DNA of 6,159 nt, from positions 1 to 6,159 of the forward strand of contig CAJJDL010000284.1 of assembly GCA_905182935.1 (NCBI GenBank), in the 5' to 3' direction. The stretch comes from an uncultured Nitrospinaceae bacterium (GTDB taxonomy: Bacteria; Nitrospinota; Nitrospinia; Nitrospinales; VA-1). A model generated the notes under the pieces. It saw nothing but the letters and a program-made list of their open reading frames with translations, made no database searches and was not told the origin of the DNA. The position numbers and the translations under genes are program-made. Each line of letters opens with the position of its first letter. The first letter of the stretch is position 1. Shown one piece after another: positions 1 through 5,409 of this stretch.

Positions 1-62
1 TATGCTCAAAAGAAAAAAGAACTATTAAAATAATATTACTAAATCAATAGAGCACCAATACC

Positions 63-107
63 TTATAAGTAAACAACGTAAAAAATGGTCTCCCTATTCT
101 TGGACAT
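63..107 (-). CDS. Possible 14-residue micro-ORF downstream of the methyltransferase gene
   Basis: Reading leftward, a strong Shine-Dalgarno-like GGAGG lies about four nucleotides before an ATG at 107. The ATG opens MSKNRETIFYVVYL and then a TAA. After that stop the same frame continues GIGALLI to a TAG at 39-41, so the sequence would look like a single small membrane-type peptide interrupted by one stop. It begins 38 nt after the methyltransferase stop and could belong to the same transcript. The good ribosome site and basic-then-hydrophobic composition are the only evidence. A chance ORF of this length is common in AT-rich DNA, so this is a weak call. No function is assigned. Confidence 0.2.
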   Translation of the reverse strand: MSKNRETIFYVVYL

Positions 108-145
108 TACACCTCCGATTGATTTTCTATATCAAAACAACAAAA

Positions 146-778
146 TCAACGTTTTCGAAGCAGGGACACGCCATCTCTTATTGTGAGCATGACTTTTTCC
201 ACACGATGATCATCCATAACCCTTTGGTTAAAATTATGGATCGCATGGTCGGATGCTTCTTTTGGATTCAACACCCTTCCACTCCATAAAACATTATCAA
301 CTACAATCAAACCGCCAGACCTTATAATCGGGAGTAGTATTTCATAATAATTTATATAGTTTTCTTTATCAGCATCAATAAAAGCCATGTCAAAGGAACC
401 TGAAATTGCCCCCAAAGTTTCTAGAGCAGGACCTTCTTTTAAAAAAACCTTCTTTCCGTGAGGGCTTTTATTAAAAAATTGTTTAGCAAATTTAATTGCC
501 ACAGGATCCTCCTCACAGGTAATAATATAACCATCCTCTGGAAGAGCTTCGGCCATAGAAATCGCACTATACCCGCCAAATGTACCTATCTCAATGATGC
601 GCCTCGCTCCCACAAGTTGCGCCAGCATCTTGAGTAGTCGGCCTTCAATACGACCGGTAAGCATCTGTGGGATTTCAAGTTGATCGTAAGTTTCCAACTC
701 CAATTGCCAAAGTAGATCATCCTCGATTTCTGTATGATCATAAGCGTAATTCTCTATGTCCTTATTAACAAAATCCAT
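146..778 (-). CDS. Class I SAM-dependent O-methyltransferase (CCoAOMT/YrrM-like)
   Basis: A 210-residue cytoplasmic methyltransferase that would transfer the methyl group of S-adenosylmethionine to a hydroxyl. The SAM-binding glycine motif IIEIGTFGGYS is at residues 61-71, and the acidic end of the next strand is CEED at 88-91. The family signature DADKENY is at 135-141 and VVDNVLWSG is at 159-167. D135, D161 and N162 fit the three divalent-metal ligands of the caffeoyl-CoA/catechol O-methyltransferase family. The length matches bacterial members (about 210-220). The ATG start is supported by GAGGAG six nucleotides upstream. It is the last gene of the leftward aroK run, 24 nt after the glycosylase gene. 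The substrate cannot be read from sequence: relatives include TrmR, which methylates hydroxyuridine in tRNA, and enzymes acting on phenolics. The family call is firm; the substrate is unknown. Confidence 0.93.
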   Translation of the reverse strand: MDFVNKDIENYAYDHTEIEDDLLWQLELETYDQLEIPQMLTGRIEGRLLKMLAQLVGARRIIEIGTFGGYSAISMAEALPEDGYIITCEEDPVAIKFAKQFFNKSPHGKKVFLKEGPALETLGAISGSFDMAFIDADKENYINYYEILLPIIRSGGLIVVDNVLWSGRVLNPKEASDHAIHNFNQRVMDDHRVEKVMLTIRDGVSLLRKR

Positions 779-784
779 ATATAT

Positions 785-790
785 CTCCTC
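785..790 (-). promoter_or_regulatory. Strong ribosome binding site of the O-methyltransferase gene
   Basis: The minus strand reads GAGGAG, then ATATAT, then the ATG at 778. This near-consensus site at ideal spacing fixes the methyltransferase start. It is much stronger than the sites before the glycosylase and aroK genes in the same run, so the last gene may be translated more efficiently than its upstream neighbours. Confidence 0.75.
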
Positions 791-802
791 TTAAAAAGAC
801 AT

Positions 803-1441
803 TCAATAGGCGACGACTTTATCATCTTGTATTCTCCAAGCATACCAAGTAGCCACAGTTTCAAGTGGGTTCCATTTTCTACCAAGGGTTCGCATACGCT
901 TTACTGTTGGAAGTTTGCGCATTCGATAAATTTTTTTTAATGCCAACTGCAGTCCTAAGTCACCAAGAGGCAAAACATCTGCTCGATTGAGTGAAAATAT
1001 AAGGAACATTTCAGCAGTCCACCGCCCGACTCCATGCACTGCTGTCAATTGCTGAATCACTTCTTCATTACACATATAGTGTAGGCGCTGTGGACGAATT
1101 AATTTTTCATGAAAATGAACACTCAGATCCTTCAGATATGATACCTTTTGTCTTGATAAACCAACTCCCCGCAATTTAACCTCTGACAGGTTTATTACCT
1201 CTTGAGGAGTTGGAGAACCACTGCTAAACAATTCACAAAAGCGAGTTGTAATCGCATCTGCCGCAGCAACCGAAATCTGTTGAGCAAGAATCGCTTTACA
1301 TAAAACCGCATAATAGTTTCTATTGCGCTTAAGTTTTATTGGACCGGTTCGGCGAATCACTTGAGCCATTACCGTATCGTGTTCGTCAAAGTGAAGGAGA
1401 ATCTTTTTTCGACCTGGAATAATGCGGTTTTTTATACTCAT
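803..1441 (-). CDS. DNA-3-methyladenine glycosylase II (AlkA-like, HhH-GPD family)
   Basis: A 212-residue base-excision-repair glycosylase of the helix-hairpin-helix GPD superfamily. It would remove 3-methyladenine and related alkylated purines from DNA, leaving an abasic site. ILAQQIS at 51-57 is the conserved QQ helix of AlkA/Mag proteins. VKLRGVGLSRQKVSYLKDL at 88-106 is the typical segment before the hairpin. LTAVHGVGRWTAEMFLIF at 132-149 is the helix-hairpin-helix. LPLGDLGLQ at 157-165 supplies the catalytic aspartate, D161. The C-terminal RKWNPLETVATWYAWR at 188-203 also fits. It is shorter than E. coli AlkA (282) because it lacks that protein's N-terminal domain, and it matches the compact bacterial and yeast Mag1-type class. 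The ATG at 1441 has no good Shine-Dalgarno site. The gene begins 16 nt after the LRR stop, so translation may rely on coupling. No Ada-type regulator is nearby. Confidence 0.92.
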   Translation of the reverse strand: MSIKNRIIPGRKKILLHFDEHDTVMAQVIRRTGPIKLKRNRNYYAVLCKAILAQQISVAAADAITTRFCELFSSGSPTPQEVINLSEVKLRGVGLSRQKVSYLKDLSVHFHEKLIRPQRLHYMCNEEVIQQLTAVHGVGRWTAEMFLIFSLNRADVLPLGDLGLQLALKKIYRMRKLPTVKRMRTLGRKWNPLETVATWYAWRIQDDKVVAY

Positions 1442-1457
1442 GATCTAATCTAAAAAT

Positions 1458-2258
1458 TTAGTTGACTTGCAAGGCCCTTAAACATTTACGTTGTGGTGAA
1501 CTTTTAATCACCTCTACAGCTTCATCACTAATGTGATTGCCATACAAATCAAGGGTAATTAGTTTAGGAAATAATTCAGTATCCGCAAGCAAATGAGCAG
1601 ATTGATCATCTAGACTATTCTGCGACAAAGATAAAGCTGTAAGGTTAGGCCATAACTTACCACCGCACAAAGCCGCCAACCCATCGTTTCCTAATTGCGT
1701 CCGACCTAGATATAGCTCCTTTACATTTTCAAAAGCAATTGAACTTGCCAGAGCTTTTGCGCCATCCAGTCCAAGCGGGTTTCGTTTAAGGTAGAGGAAT
1801 TCAAGGGAATTCATAAGCTGGGATTGTCCTAAGTCATTAATTCCATTAGGACCTAAAGAATTAGTTTGCAGAAACAAGCGTGTTAAATTAATTAAATTTT
1901 TAGAATTAGCCAGTGTAGAAGCAGCCCTATCCGTGAGTTTATTACCTGCCAATGAAAGCACTTGAAGTCGGTTCAACCCTTCTGTACGGGATAAAATCTC
2001 TACCCCATGATTGCCAAAGTCATTTTTATCTAGCCAAAGTTCCCTCACATTTTTAAGCCGTGAATATTCCATTAGATCTTCTAATTCTTCAATATTTATA
2101 TCTTTTTCATCAAGTTGCAGCTTGAATTGAGGCTCTGCTTCATCTCCCACTCGAGAATAGTTTTCCATTTCACCCCCCTCCAAAGGGTTTTCATTATCTA
2201 CTTCAAGGGAAAGTAAAAACATACTGTTATCGACAAGGCTTTGAAATAAAGGACTCAT
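1458..2258 (-). CDS. Leucine-rich-repeat protein (ribonuclease-inhibitor type), copy 1
   Basis: A leaderless LRR protein of 266 residues from the ATG at 2258. An in-frame TTG at 2273 would add five residues (MDLKN) and overlap aroK by 10 nt. I prefer the ATG because GGA lies about 9 nt upstream of it, whereas the TTG directly abuts its only purine stretch. Counting from the TTG, repeats begin at residues 76, 103, 130, 157, 184, 211 and 238, an exact 27-residue period, with a final partial strand at 265. Each follows LxxLxLxxNxLGxxG and then a helix such as AKALA. Residues 50-75 look like a degenerate N-terminal capping repeat, preceded by an acidic segment of about 45 residues. The family forms curved protein-binding solenoids, probably cytosolic here. 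It lies 5 nt after aroK and 16 nt before the glycosylase gene. The specific role is unknown. Confidence 0.85.
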   Translation of the reverse strand: MSPLFQSLVDNSMFLLSLEVDNENPLEGGEMENYSRVGDEAEPQFKLQLDEKDINIEELEDLMEYSRLKNVRELWLDKNDFGNHGVEILSRTEGLNRLQVLSLAGNKLTDRAASTLANSKNLINLTRLFLQTNSLGPNGINDLGQSQLMNSLEFLYLKRNPLGLDGAKALASSIAFENVKELYLGRTQLGNDGLAALCGGKLWPNLTALSLSQNSLDDQSAHLLADTELFPKLITLDLYGNHISDEAVEVIKSSPQRKCLRALQVN

Positions 2259-2263
2259 GTTTT

Positions 2264-2785
2264 TCAGATCCAACCTTTTTTTTTGAAATGTCCGATGATC
2301 ATCAATGATATCTCACGTGGCTTAAGATAGGTGGTTTCAAAAATACAATCTGCGGCTGCATTATATTTAGATAAGCGCTCGTTAAAAGTTTGGCGATGCT
2401 CTTCTTCAAAACTAAGCCCTTCTTTAAGTGGAGGGCGTTTCGAATCCAAGCTTATACGCTGCATAATTTTTTCTAAGCTCGAAGTTAAAAGAACAATCTT
2501 GCTATTTTTCTTCAGGTCCACAATATTACGCTCGTCGATTATCACCCCACCTCCGCAGTCGATAACTGAATTTCGAGCTTCAAATGAAACTCTTTTAACT
2601 ACCTCTCGCTCTACTTCGCGAAACTTACTCCAACCGTTTTGTTCAACAATTTCAGAGATAGACTTGCCAACTTGACGAATGACTTCTTCATCAAAGCTAT
2701 AACGATGACAATGAAGCGTATCAGCCAAGATTCTAGATATCACAGACTTACCTGTTCCTCGATAACCTATTAAAACAATATTCAT
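2264..2785 (-). CDS. aroK: Shikimate kinase
   Basis: A cytoplasmic enzyme that phosphorylates shikimate at the 3-hydroxyl with ATP, the fifth step from DAHP to chorismate and the aromatic amino acids. Its 173 residues match the usual length. The Walker A P-loop GYRGTGKS is at 7-14. Shikimate contacts are represented by D32, R56 (in KFREVE) and the CGGG loop at 77-80. The lid arginine is in RPPL at 117-120, and NERLSKY at 135-141 is the adenine-side arginine segment. One oddity is that the usual DxD after the first strand reads SFD (30-32), so the first aspartate, associated with Mg binding in the family, is serine. The ATG at 2785 is preceded by AGGG at a long 12-nt spacing, a weak site. It is the first gene of the leftward run and is not next to aroB or other aro genes. 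Confidence 0.93.
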   Translation of the reverse strand: MNIVLIGYRGTGKSVISRILADTLHCHRYSFDEEVIRQVGKSISEIVEQNGWSKFREVEREVVKRVSFEARNSVIDCGGGVIIDERNIVDLKKNSKIVLLTSSLEKIMQRISLDSKRPPLKEGLSFEEEHRQTFNERLSKYNAAADCIFETTYLKPREISLMIIGHFKKKGWI

Positions 2786-2948
2786 AGAATTAGTCTACCC
2801 TGTCAAACCAATCAAAAATAATAATTTTTATTTTTTACTCAGCTATACACAATAACAACAATAAAGATTGAGAGGCTTGACTAACTTGCATTATCAATAA
2901 GTCTTATTTTTTGTAGCACTGTCTGAAACCAATTATAAATTGTAAGTA

Positions 2949-2957
2949 TGCTATAAT
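2949..2957 (+). promoter_or_regulatory. Extended -10 promoter for the sel1-LRR unit
   Basis: TGCTATAAT is a perfect sigma-70 TATAAT at 2952-2957 with the TGn extension. The -35 region at normal spacing (around 2929-2934, CCAATT) is poor, as is common for extended -10 promoters. Transcription would begin near 2964, giving a leader of about 60 nt before the GTG at 3027. The rest of the divergent region 2786-3026 is very AT-rich. For the leftward aroK run I see only weak -10-like sequences in the A/T tract at 2811-2840, so I do not call that promoter. Confidence 0.55.
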
Positions 2958-3014
2958 TTAGTACTATTCTTGTTTAAGCGTTAAATAAGTTCTCAAGAAG
3001 CTAACCTTTGAGTA

Positions 3015-3019
3015 GAGGG
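3015..3019 (+). promoter_or_regulatory. Ribosome binding site supporting a GTG start
   Basis: GAGGG stands seven nucleotides before GTG at 3027. It supports the GTG as the start of the Sel1-like gene. The next in-frame ATG (codon 15) would cut away most of the signal peptide, so both the site and the protein logic favour the GTG. Confidence 0.7.
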
Positions 3020-3026
3020 TTTCACT

Positions 3027-3518
3027 GTGAATAAAAAAAATCTAGTAGCTACTTTAATACTTATTTCTATGGTTTTCATTACTTTTGCATGGGCCGATGA
3101 CGATCCAGAAACAGCTAAATTGAAAGCTCTTTGCAAAGAAGGTAATTCTACCAACATTAAATCGACTGATTCCTCCTATGCATGCTTTAAATTGGGCGAA
3201 AAATATCGGGTTATTTATCAAGATAATAAAATCGCTTTGGAATTCTACAAAAAAGCCTGTGATGGCGACTATATGACTGCGTGCACAAATGGTGGCAATC
3301 TTCAATATTTAAAAGGTACTCAGCATGGACCTGCTTGGAAAGCAGCTAAAAAAATGTACCAAAAGTCCTGTGACGCTGGTGAGGATCCTGCCTGCTTTAA
3401 TTTAGGATCAATCAATTACAGAGAAGGAAGACAAAAAAAAGCGATTAAATTTTATAGTCAAGCATGTAAAATGGGCAACAAGCCAGGATGCGCTAAGGAA
3501 ATAAGACTGAAACGATAA
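3027..3518 (+). CDS. Secreted cysteine-rich Sel1-like repeat protein
   Basis: A 163-residue exported protein. Residues 1-23 form a classical Sec signal peptide: basic MNKK, a hydrophobic core, then AWA before DDD, with probable signal peptidase I cleavage after A23. The mature part of about 140 residues is made of Sel1/TPR-like helical pairs. It has eight cysteines at 36, 53, 78, 86, 115, 123, 147 and 155. The last three pairs are each eight residues apart, in the setting KACDGDYMTAC, KSCDAGEDPAC and QACKMGNKPGC. That spacing is the hallmark of Helicobacter Hcp-type repeats, where each pair forms a disulfide, so a periplasmic or extracellular location is expected. The first pair is stretched to 17 residues by an insertion. 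The family usually mediates protein-protein contacts. The stop is one nucleotide before the next LRR gene, so the two are probably co-transcribed. The binding partner is unknown. Confidence 0.88.
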   Translation: MNKKNLVATLILISMVFITFAWADDDPETAKLKALCKEGNSTNIKSTDSSYACFKLGEKYRVIYQDNKIALEFYKKACDGDYMTACTNGGNLQYLKGTQHGPAWKAAKKMYQKSCDAGEDPACFNLGSINYREGRQKKAIKFYSQACKMGNKPGCAKEIRLKR

Positions 3519-3519
3519 A

Positions 3520-4179
3520 ATGTCTAAAAAACTCAAAAACTGGGAAGAGCTATGTAATGATGGAGAACAATATGGAGATATCAAAAGTGATCTTACGCCG
3601 GAACAGAAAATAATCTTTGAAAGTATAAAGGACCAAAAGGTTCTTAAACTTCAAGACGCCTATTTATTTATTAAAAGGGAAGAGGTAACAAGGGAACATG
3701 GTATACGCCTTGCCACTATAATCTCAGATTTTAAGCTATTAAACTCTATACGCACTATTATAGTAACCCACAATAACTTGGGCCCTGAAGGGATTAAGAT
3801 TCTTGCAGCGTCAAGTTCTCTCCCAAAAGTAGATTACCTGCATTTAGGTTCTAACAATCTTGGAGATGATGGAGTTGAAACAATAGCTGCCTGCGACCTC
3901 TTTTCAGAGATCACAACCCTCAATCTAGAAAACAATGGAATTACTGAACGAGGAGCTAAGGCCTTGGCAACATCTCCTGTACTAACTAAGTTGACATCCC
4001 TTAACTTAGTTGACAATCGAGTCCGTGACCAAGGTGCGTTCGCCATAGCAAATTCCGACAACTTGTCAGGCCTAATCTACCTGCACCTTGGAGGTAATCA
4101 GATAAAATCTGAGGATGCTAAAAAAGCCCTTCGCGAATCTAAAAAATTAACACACCTCGAAAAACTCAAGGTTTTCTAA
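3520..4179 (+). CDS. Leucine-rich-repeat protein (ribonuclease-inhibitor type), copy 2
   Basis: A 219-residue LRR protein with no signal peptide. After a charged N-terminus and a degenerate capping segment starting VLKLQ at residue 41, regular repeats begin at residues 77, 104, 131, 158 and 185. The first four are exactly 27 residues long and the last is 28. A closing strand LEKLKVF ends the protein at 213-219. Typical units are LHLGSNNLGDDG and LNLENNGITERG, each followed by a short helix. The ATG at 3520 comes one nucleotide after the Sel1 stop (TAA-A-ATG) and has no strong Shine-Dalgarno site of its own; an AAGGA lies about 20 nt upstream. Translation probably depends on ribosomes finishing the Sel1 gene. 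The partner gene product is exported whereas this one appears cytosolic, so co-expression need not mean physical contact. Function is unknown; LRR solenoids usually bind proteins. Confidence 0.87.
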   Translation: MSKKLKNWEELCNDGEQYGDIKSDLTPEQKIIFESIKDQKVLKLQDAYLFIKREEVTREHGIRLATIISDFKLLNSIRTIIVTHNNLGPEGIKILAASSSLPKVDYLHLGSNNLGDDGVETIAACDLFSEITTLNLENNGITERGAKALATSPVLTKLTSLNLVDNRVRDQGAFAIANSDNLSGLIYLHLGGNQIKSEDAKKALRESKKLTHLEKLKVF

Positions 4180-4208
4180 AGAAGTAATACTCGGTAATTC
4201 TTTAAATT

Positions 4209-4240
4209 AAAACAGAAACTATTACCATCAATTGGCAATA
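4209..4240 (-). terminator. Candidate intrinsic terminator between convergent LRR genes
   Basis: On the minus strand TATTGCC (4240-4234) pairs with GGTAATA (4226-4220) around the loop AATTGAT, seven base pairs including one G-U. GTTTCTGTTTT follows. It sits 48 nt past the stop of LRR copy 3 and would end that transcript. On the plus strand the wobble becomes an A-C mismatch, so it is less likely to serve LRR copy 2. The stem is short and AT-rich, hence modest confidence. Confidence 0.35.
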
Positions 4241-4287
4241 TCTCTTTTGCTATTTTCGCTCTAACTTAATTTTCTAACAAGGTGGGG

Positions 4288-5244
4288 TTATACCTCAGGA
4301 TTGACCAAGTCAGGGTTATCTGGGCGTAACAGTTCGGGTCTAGAATAGTTAACTAAATCCGGAGTGGTCTCCACTCCTTCCTGAAGCACGAGTGTCTTTA
4401 ATTGCGTCAGGGTTTTAGTTTGATGAATTGCCTCGGCTCCTTTTGGGCTAAATGAGTTTCTTCCTATGTAAAGATGCGTTAGCCCACACAAATGAGTCGA
4501 ACATCCAATAGCTTCAGCACCCTCATCTCCAATCATATTCTGTGACAGGTTAAGAACTTTTAAATTTTTCAAGTTAGCAGTATCAGCGATAACTTTTGCT
4601 CCTTGGTCACCAAGTTTATTTGCAACAAGACTTAATTCCTCAAGGTTTTTGGAAATTTTACCTTTGAGCAATAGGGTAATCCCCTCAGCATCTATATAAC
4701 TACGCTCTAGGTCAATTTTTTTCAATCGAGGTAAAGTTTCAGAGGAGCCTAAGGCCTCCGCAGTTTTATTTCCAGCTTCCATCCAACCTATATCAAGTGA
4801 CTCTAGTTGAGAGAAATTTGACGACTTAACAAGGTCTACTAAGGAATCATCTGTTAGTTTATTGTCTGACAAAATTAGGGTTTTAATACTCCCAAGAGTA
4901 GCACTTAAAGAAGCAGCCCATTCTTTAACACCCTTATCAGTTATGAAGTTAATCCCAAGCTTTAATTCCTCAAGATTCGACAACTGATTTGATTCACTTA
5001 AAATTTTTAACGCCTCATCACCAATTTGATTATCTCCTAAATCTAATACTCTCACCTGATTTACCTGTTTAGATCCAGCTAGAAGAGTAATTTCATCGGT
5101 AGAATAGTATTTACCTGCTAATTTTAAGATAGTCGAATTAGATTCTAACCCATTGGAGATAGCTTGTTCGACCTTTGGAGACAATTCTTCTAAAGTTGGT
5201 TTACTATCATCATATTCTGCGCCTCCTCCTCTAATAATACCCAT
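4288..5244 (-). CDS. Leucine-rich-repeat protein (ribonuclease-inhibitor type), copy 3
   Basis: The longest LRR protein of the window, 318 residues, with no signal peptide or membrane segment. A degenerate capping repeat starts near ILKLAGK at residue 39. Eight repeats begin at 64, 91, 120, 147, 174, 201, 228 and 255. All are 27 residues long except the second (29), and a final strand LKTLVLQ starts at 282. The fourth and fifth repeats have lost the conserved asparagine of the LxxN turn (M155 and S182), while the sixth and seventh are near-consensus (LGDQGAK, IGDEGAE). After residue 289 comes a proline-rich tail that uses PDLVN twice (295-299 and 311-315). The ATG is supported by AGGAG at 5253-5257 with eight spacer bases. 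It lies 165 nt after coaX, so it may have its own promoter. The L(S/T)P segment before ILKL resembles copy 2, suggesting duplication. Molecular role unknown. Confidence 0.87.
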   Translation of the reverse strand: MGIIRGGGAEYDDSKPTLEELSPKVEQAISNGLESNSTILKLAGKYYSTDEITLLAGSKQVNQVRVLDLGDNQIGDEALKILSESNQLSNLEELKLGINFITDKGVKEWAASLSATLGSIKTLILSDNKLTDDSLVDLVKSSNFSQLESLDIGWMEAGNKTAEALGSSETLPRLKKIDLERSYIDAEGITLLLKGKISKNLEELSLVANKLGDQGAKVIADTANLKNLKVLNLSQNMIGDEGAEAIGCSTHLCGLTHLYIGRNSFSPKGAEAIHQTKTLTQLKTLVLQEGVETTPDLVNYSRPELLRPDNPDLVNPEV

Positions 5245-5252
5245 ATAAAATA

Positions 5253-5257
5253 CTCCT
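5253..5257 (-). promoter_or_regulatory. Ribosome binding site of LRR copy 3
   Basis: The minus strand reads AGGAG, then TATTTTAT, then the ATG at 5244. It fixes the start of the LRR protein at MGIIRGGG. LRR copies 1 and 2 lack such a site and appear to depend on the gene upstream; copy 3 can be translated independently. Confidence 0.7.
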
Positions 5258-5361
5258 AATCATTAAAACGTCTCTGAGATACCGACACCAATGCTCTATT
5301 TAAAATTAAACTTATAAAAAAACCTATCCAGCCTTTATTAACGCATAAAACCTAAAATTAT

Positions 5362-5379
5362 TTTAAACAGAGGTTTAAA
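5362..5379. repeat. Perfect inverted repeat in the coaX-LRR gap
   Basis: TTTAAAC-AGAG-GTTTAAA is an exact seven-base inverted repeat around four bases. It lies 31 nt past the coaX stop and about 120 nt before the LRR copy 3 start. As RNA it gives a hairpin with only one G-C pair, and on the minus strand it is followed by ATAATTTT rather than a clean U run, so it would be a poor terminator. As DNA it has the shape of an operator for a dimeric regulator. Either role is possible and neither is shown. Confidence 0.3.
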
Positions 5380-5409
5380 TATAATCATATTATGAATATC
5401 TTTGTATTA

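Noticed and set aside
8..50. Possible terminator at the left edge (CTATT/AATAG followed by a T-rich tract)
   Set aside because: The stem is only five AT-rich pairs around a 19-nt loop, too weak to call despite the T-rich tract.
734..940. Plus-strand ORF of 68 codons across the methyltransferase-glycosylase junction
   Set aside because: It is antisense to two well-supported genes, has no ribosome site and no recognisable protein pattern.
2331..2675. Plus-strand ORF of 114 codons antisense to aroK
   Set aside because: The low-complexity serine and arginine composition is what an antisense shadow of a kinase gene gives; no start site or motif supports it.
2778..2806. Perfect TTGACA -35 box on the minus strand just before aroK
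   Set aside because: A matching -10 would fall inside the aroK start codon region and put the transcript start within the gene; the -10 match is poor.
2835..2891. Minus-strand 18-residue ORF MQVSQASQSLLLLLCIAE upstream of aroK
   Set aside because: The leucine run looks like a leader peptide, but there is no ribosome site and the AT-rich sequence makes such ORFs likely by chance.
3054..3305. Minus-strand ORF of 83 codons antisense to the Sel1 gene
   Set aside because: The opposite strand has a signal peptide and cysteine-repeat pattern that explain the region fully.
3834..4061. Minus-strand ORF of 75 codons antisense to LRR copy 2
   Set aside because: It is a shadow of the repeat codons and has no independent support.
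4160..4175. AAAAC/GTTTT hairpin at the end of LRR copy 2
   Set aside because: Five weak base pairs inside the coding region with no following U run.
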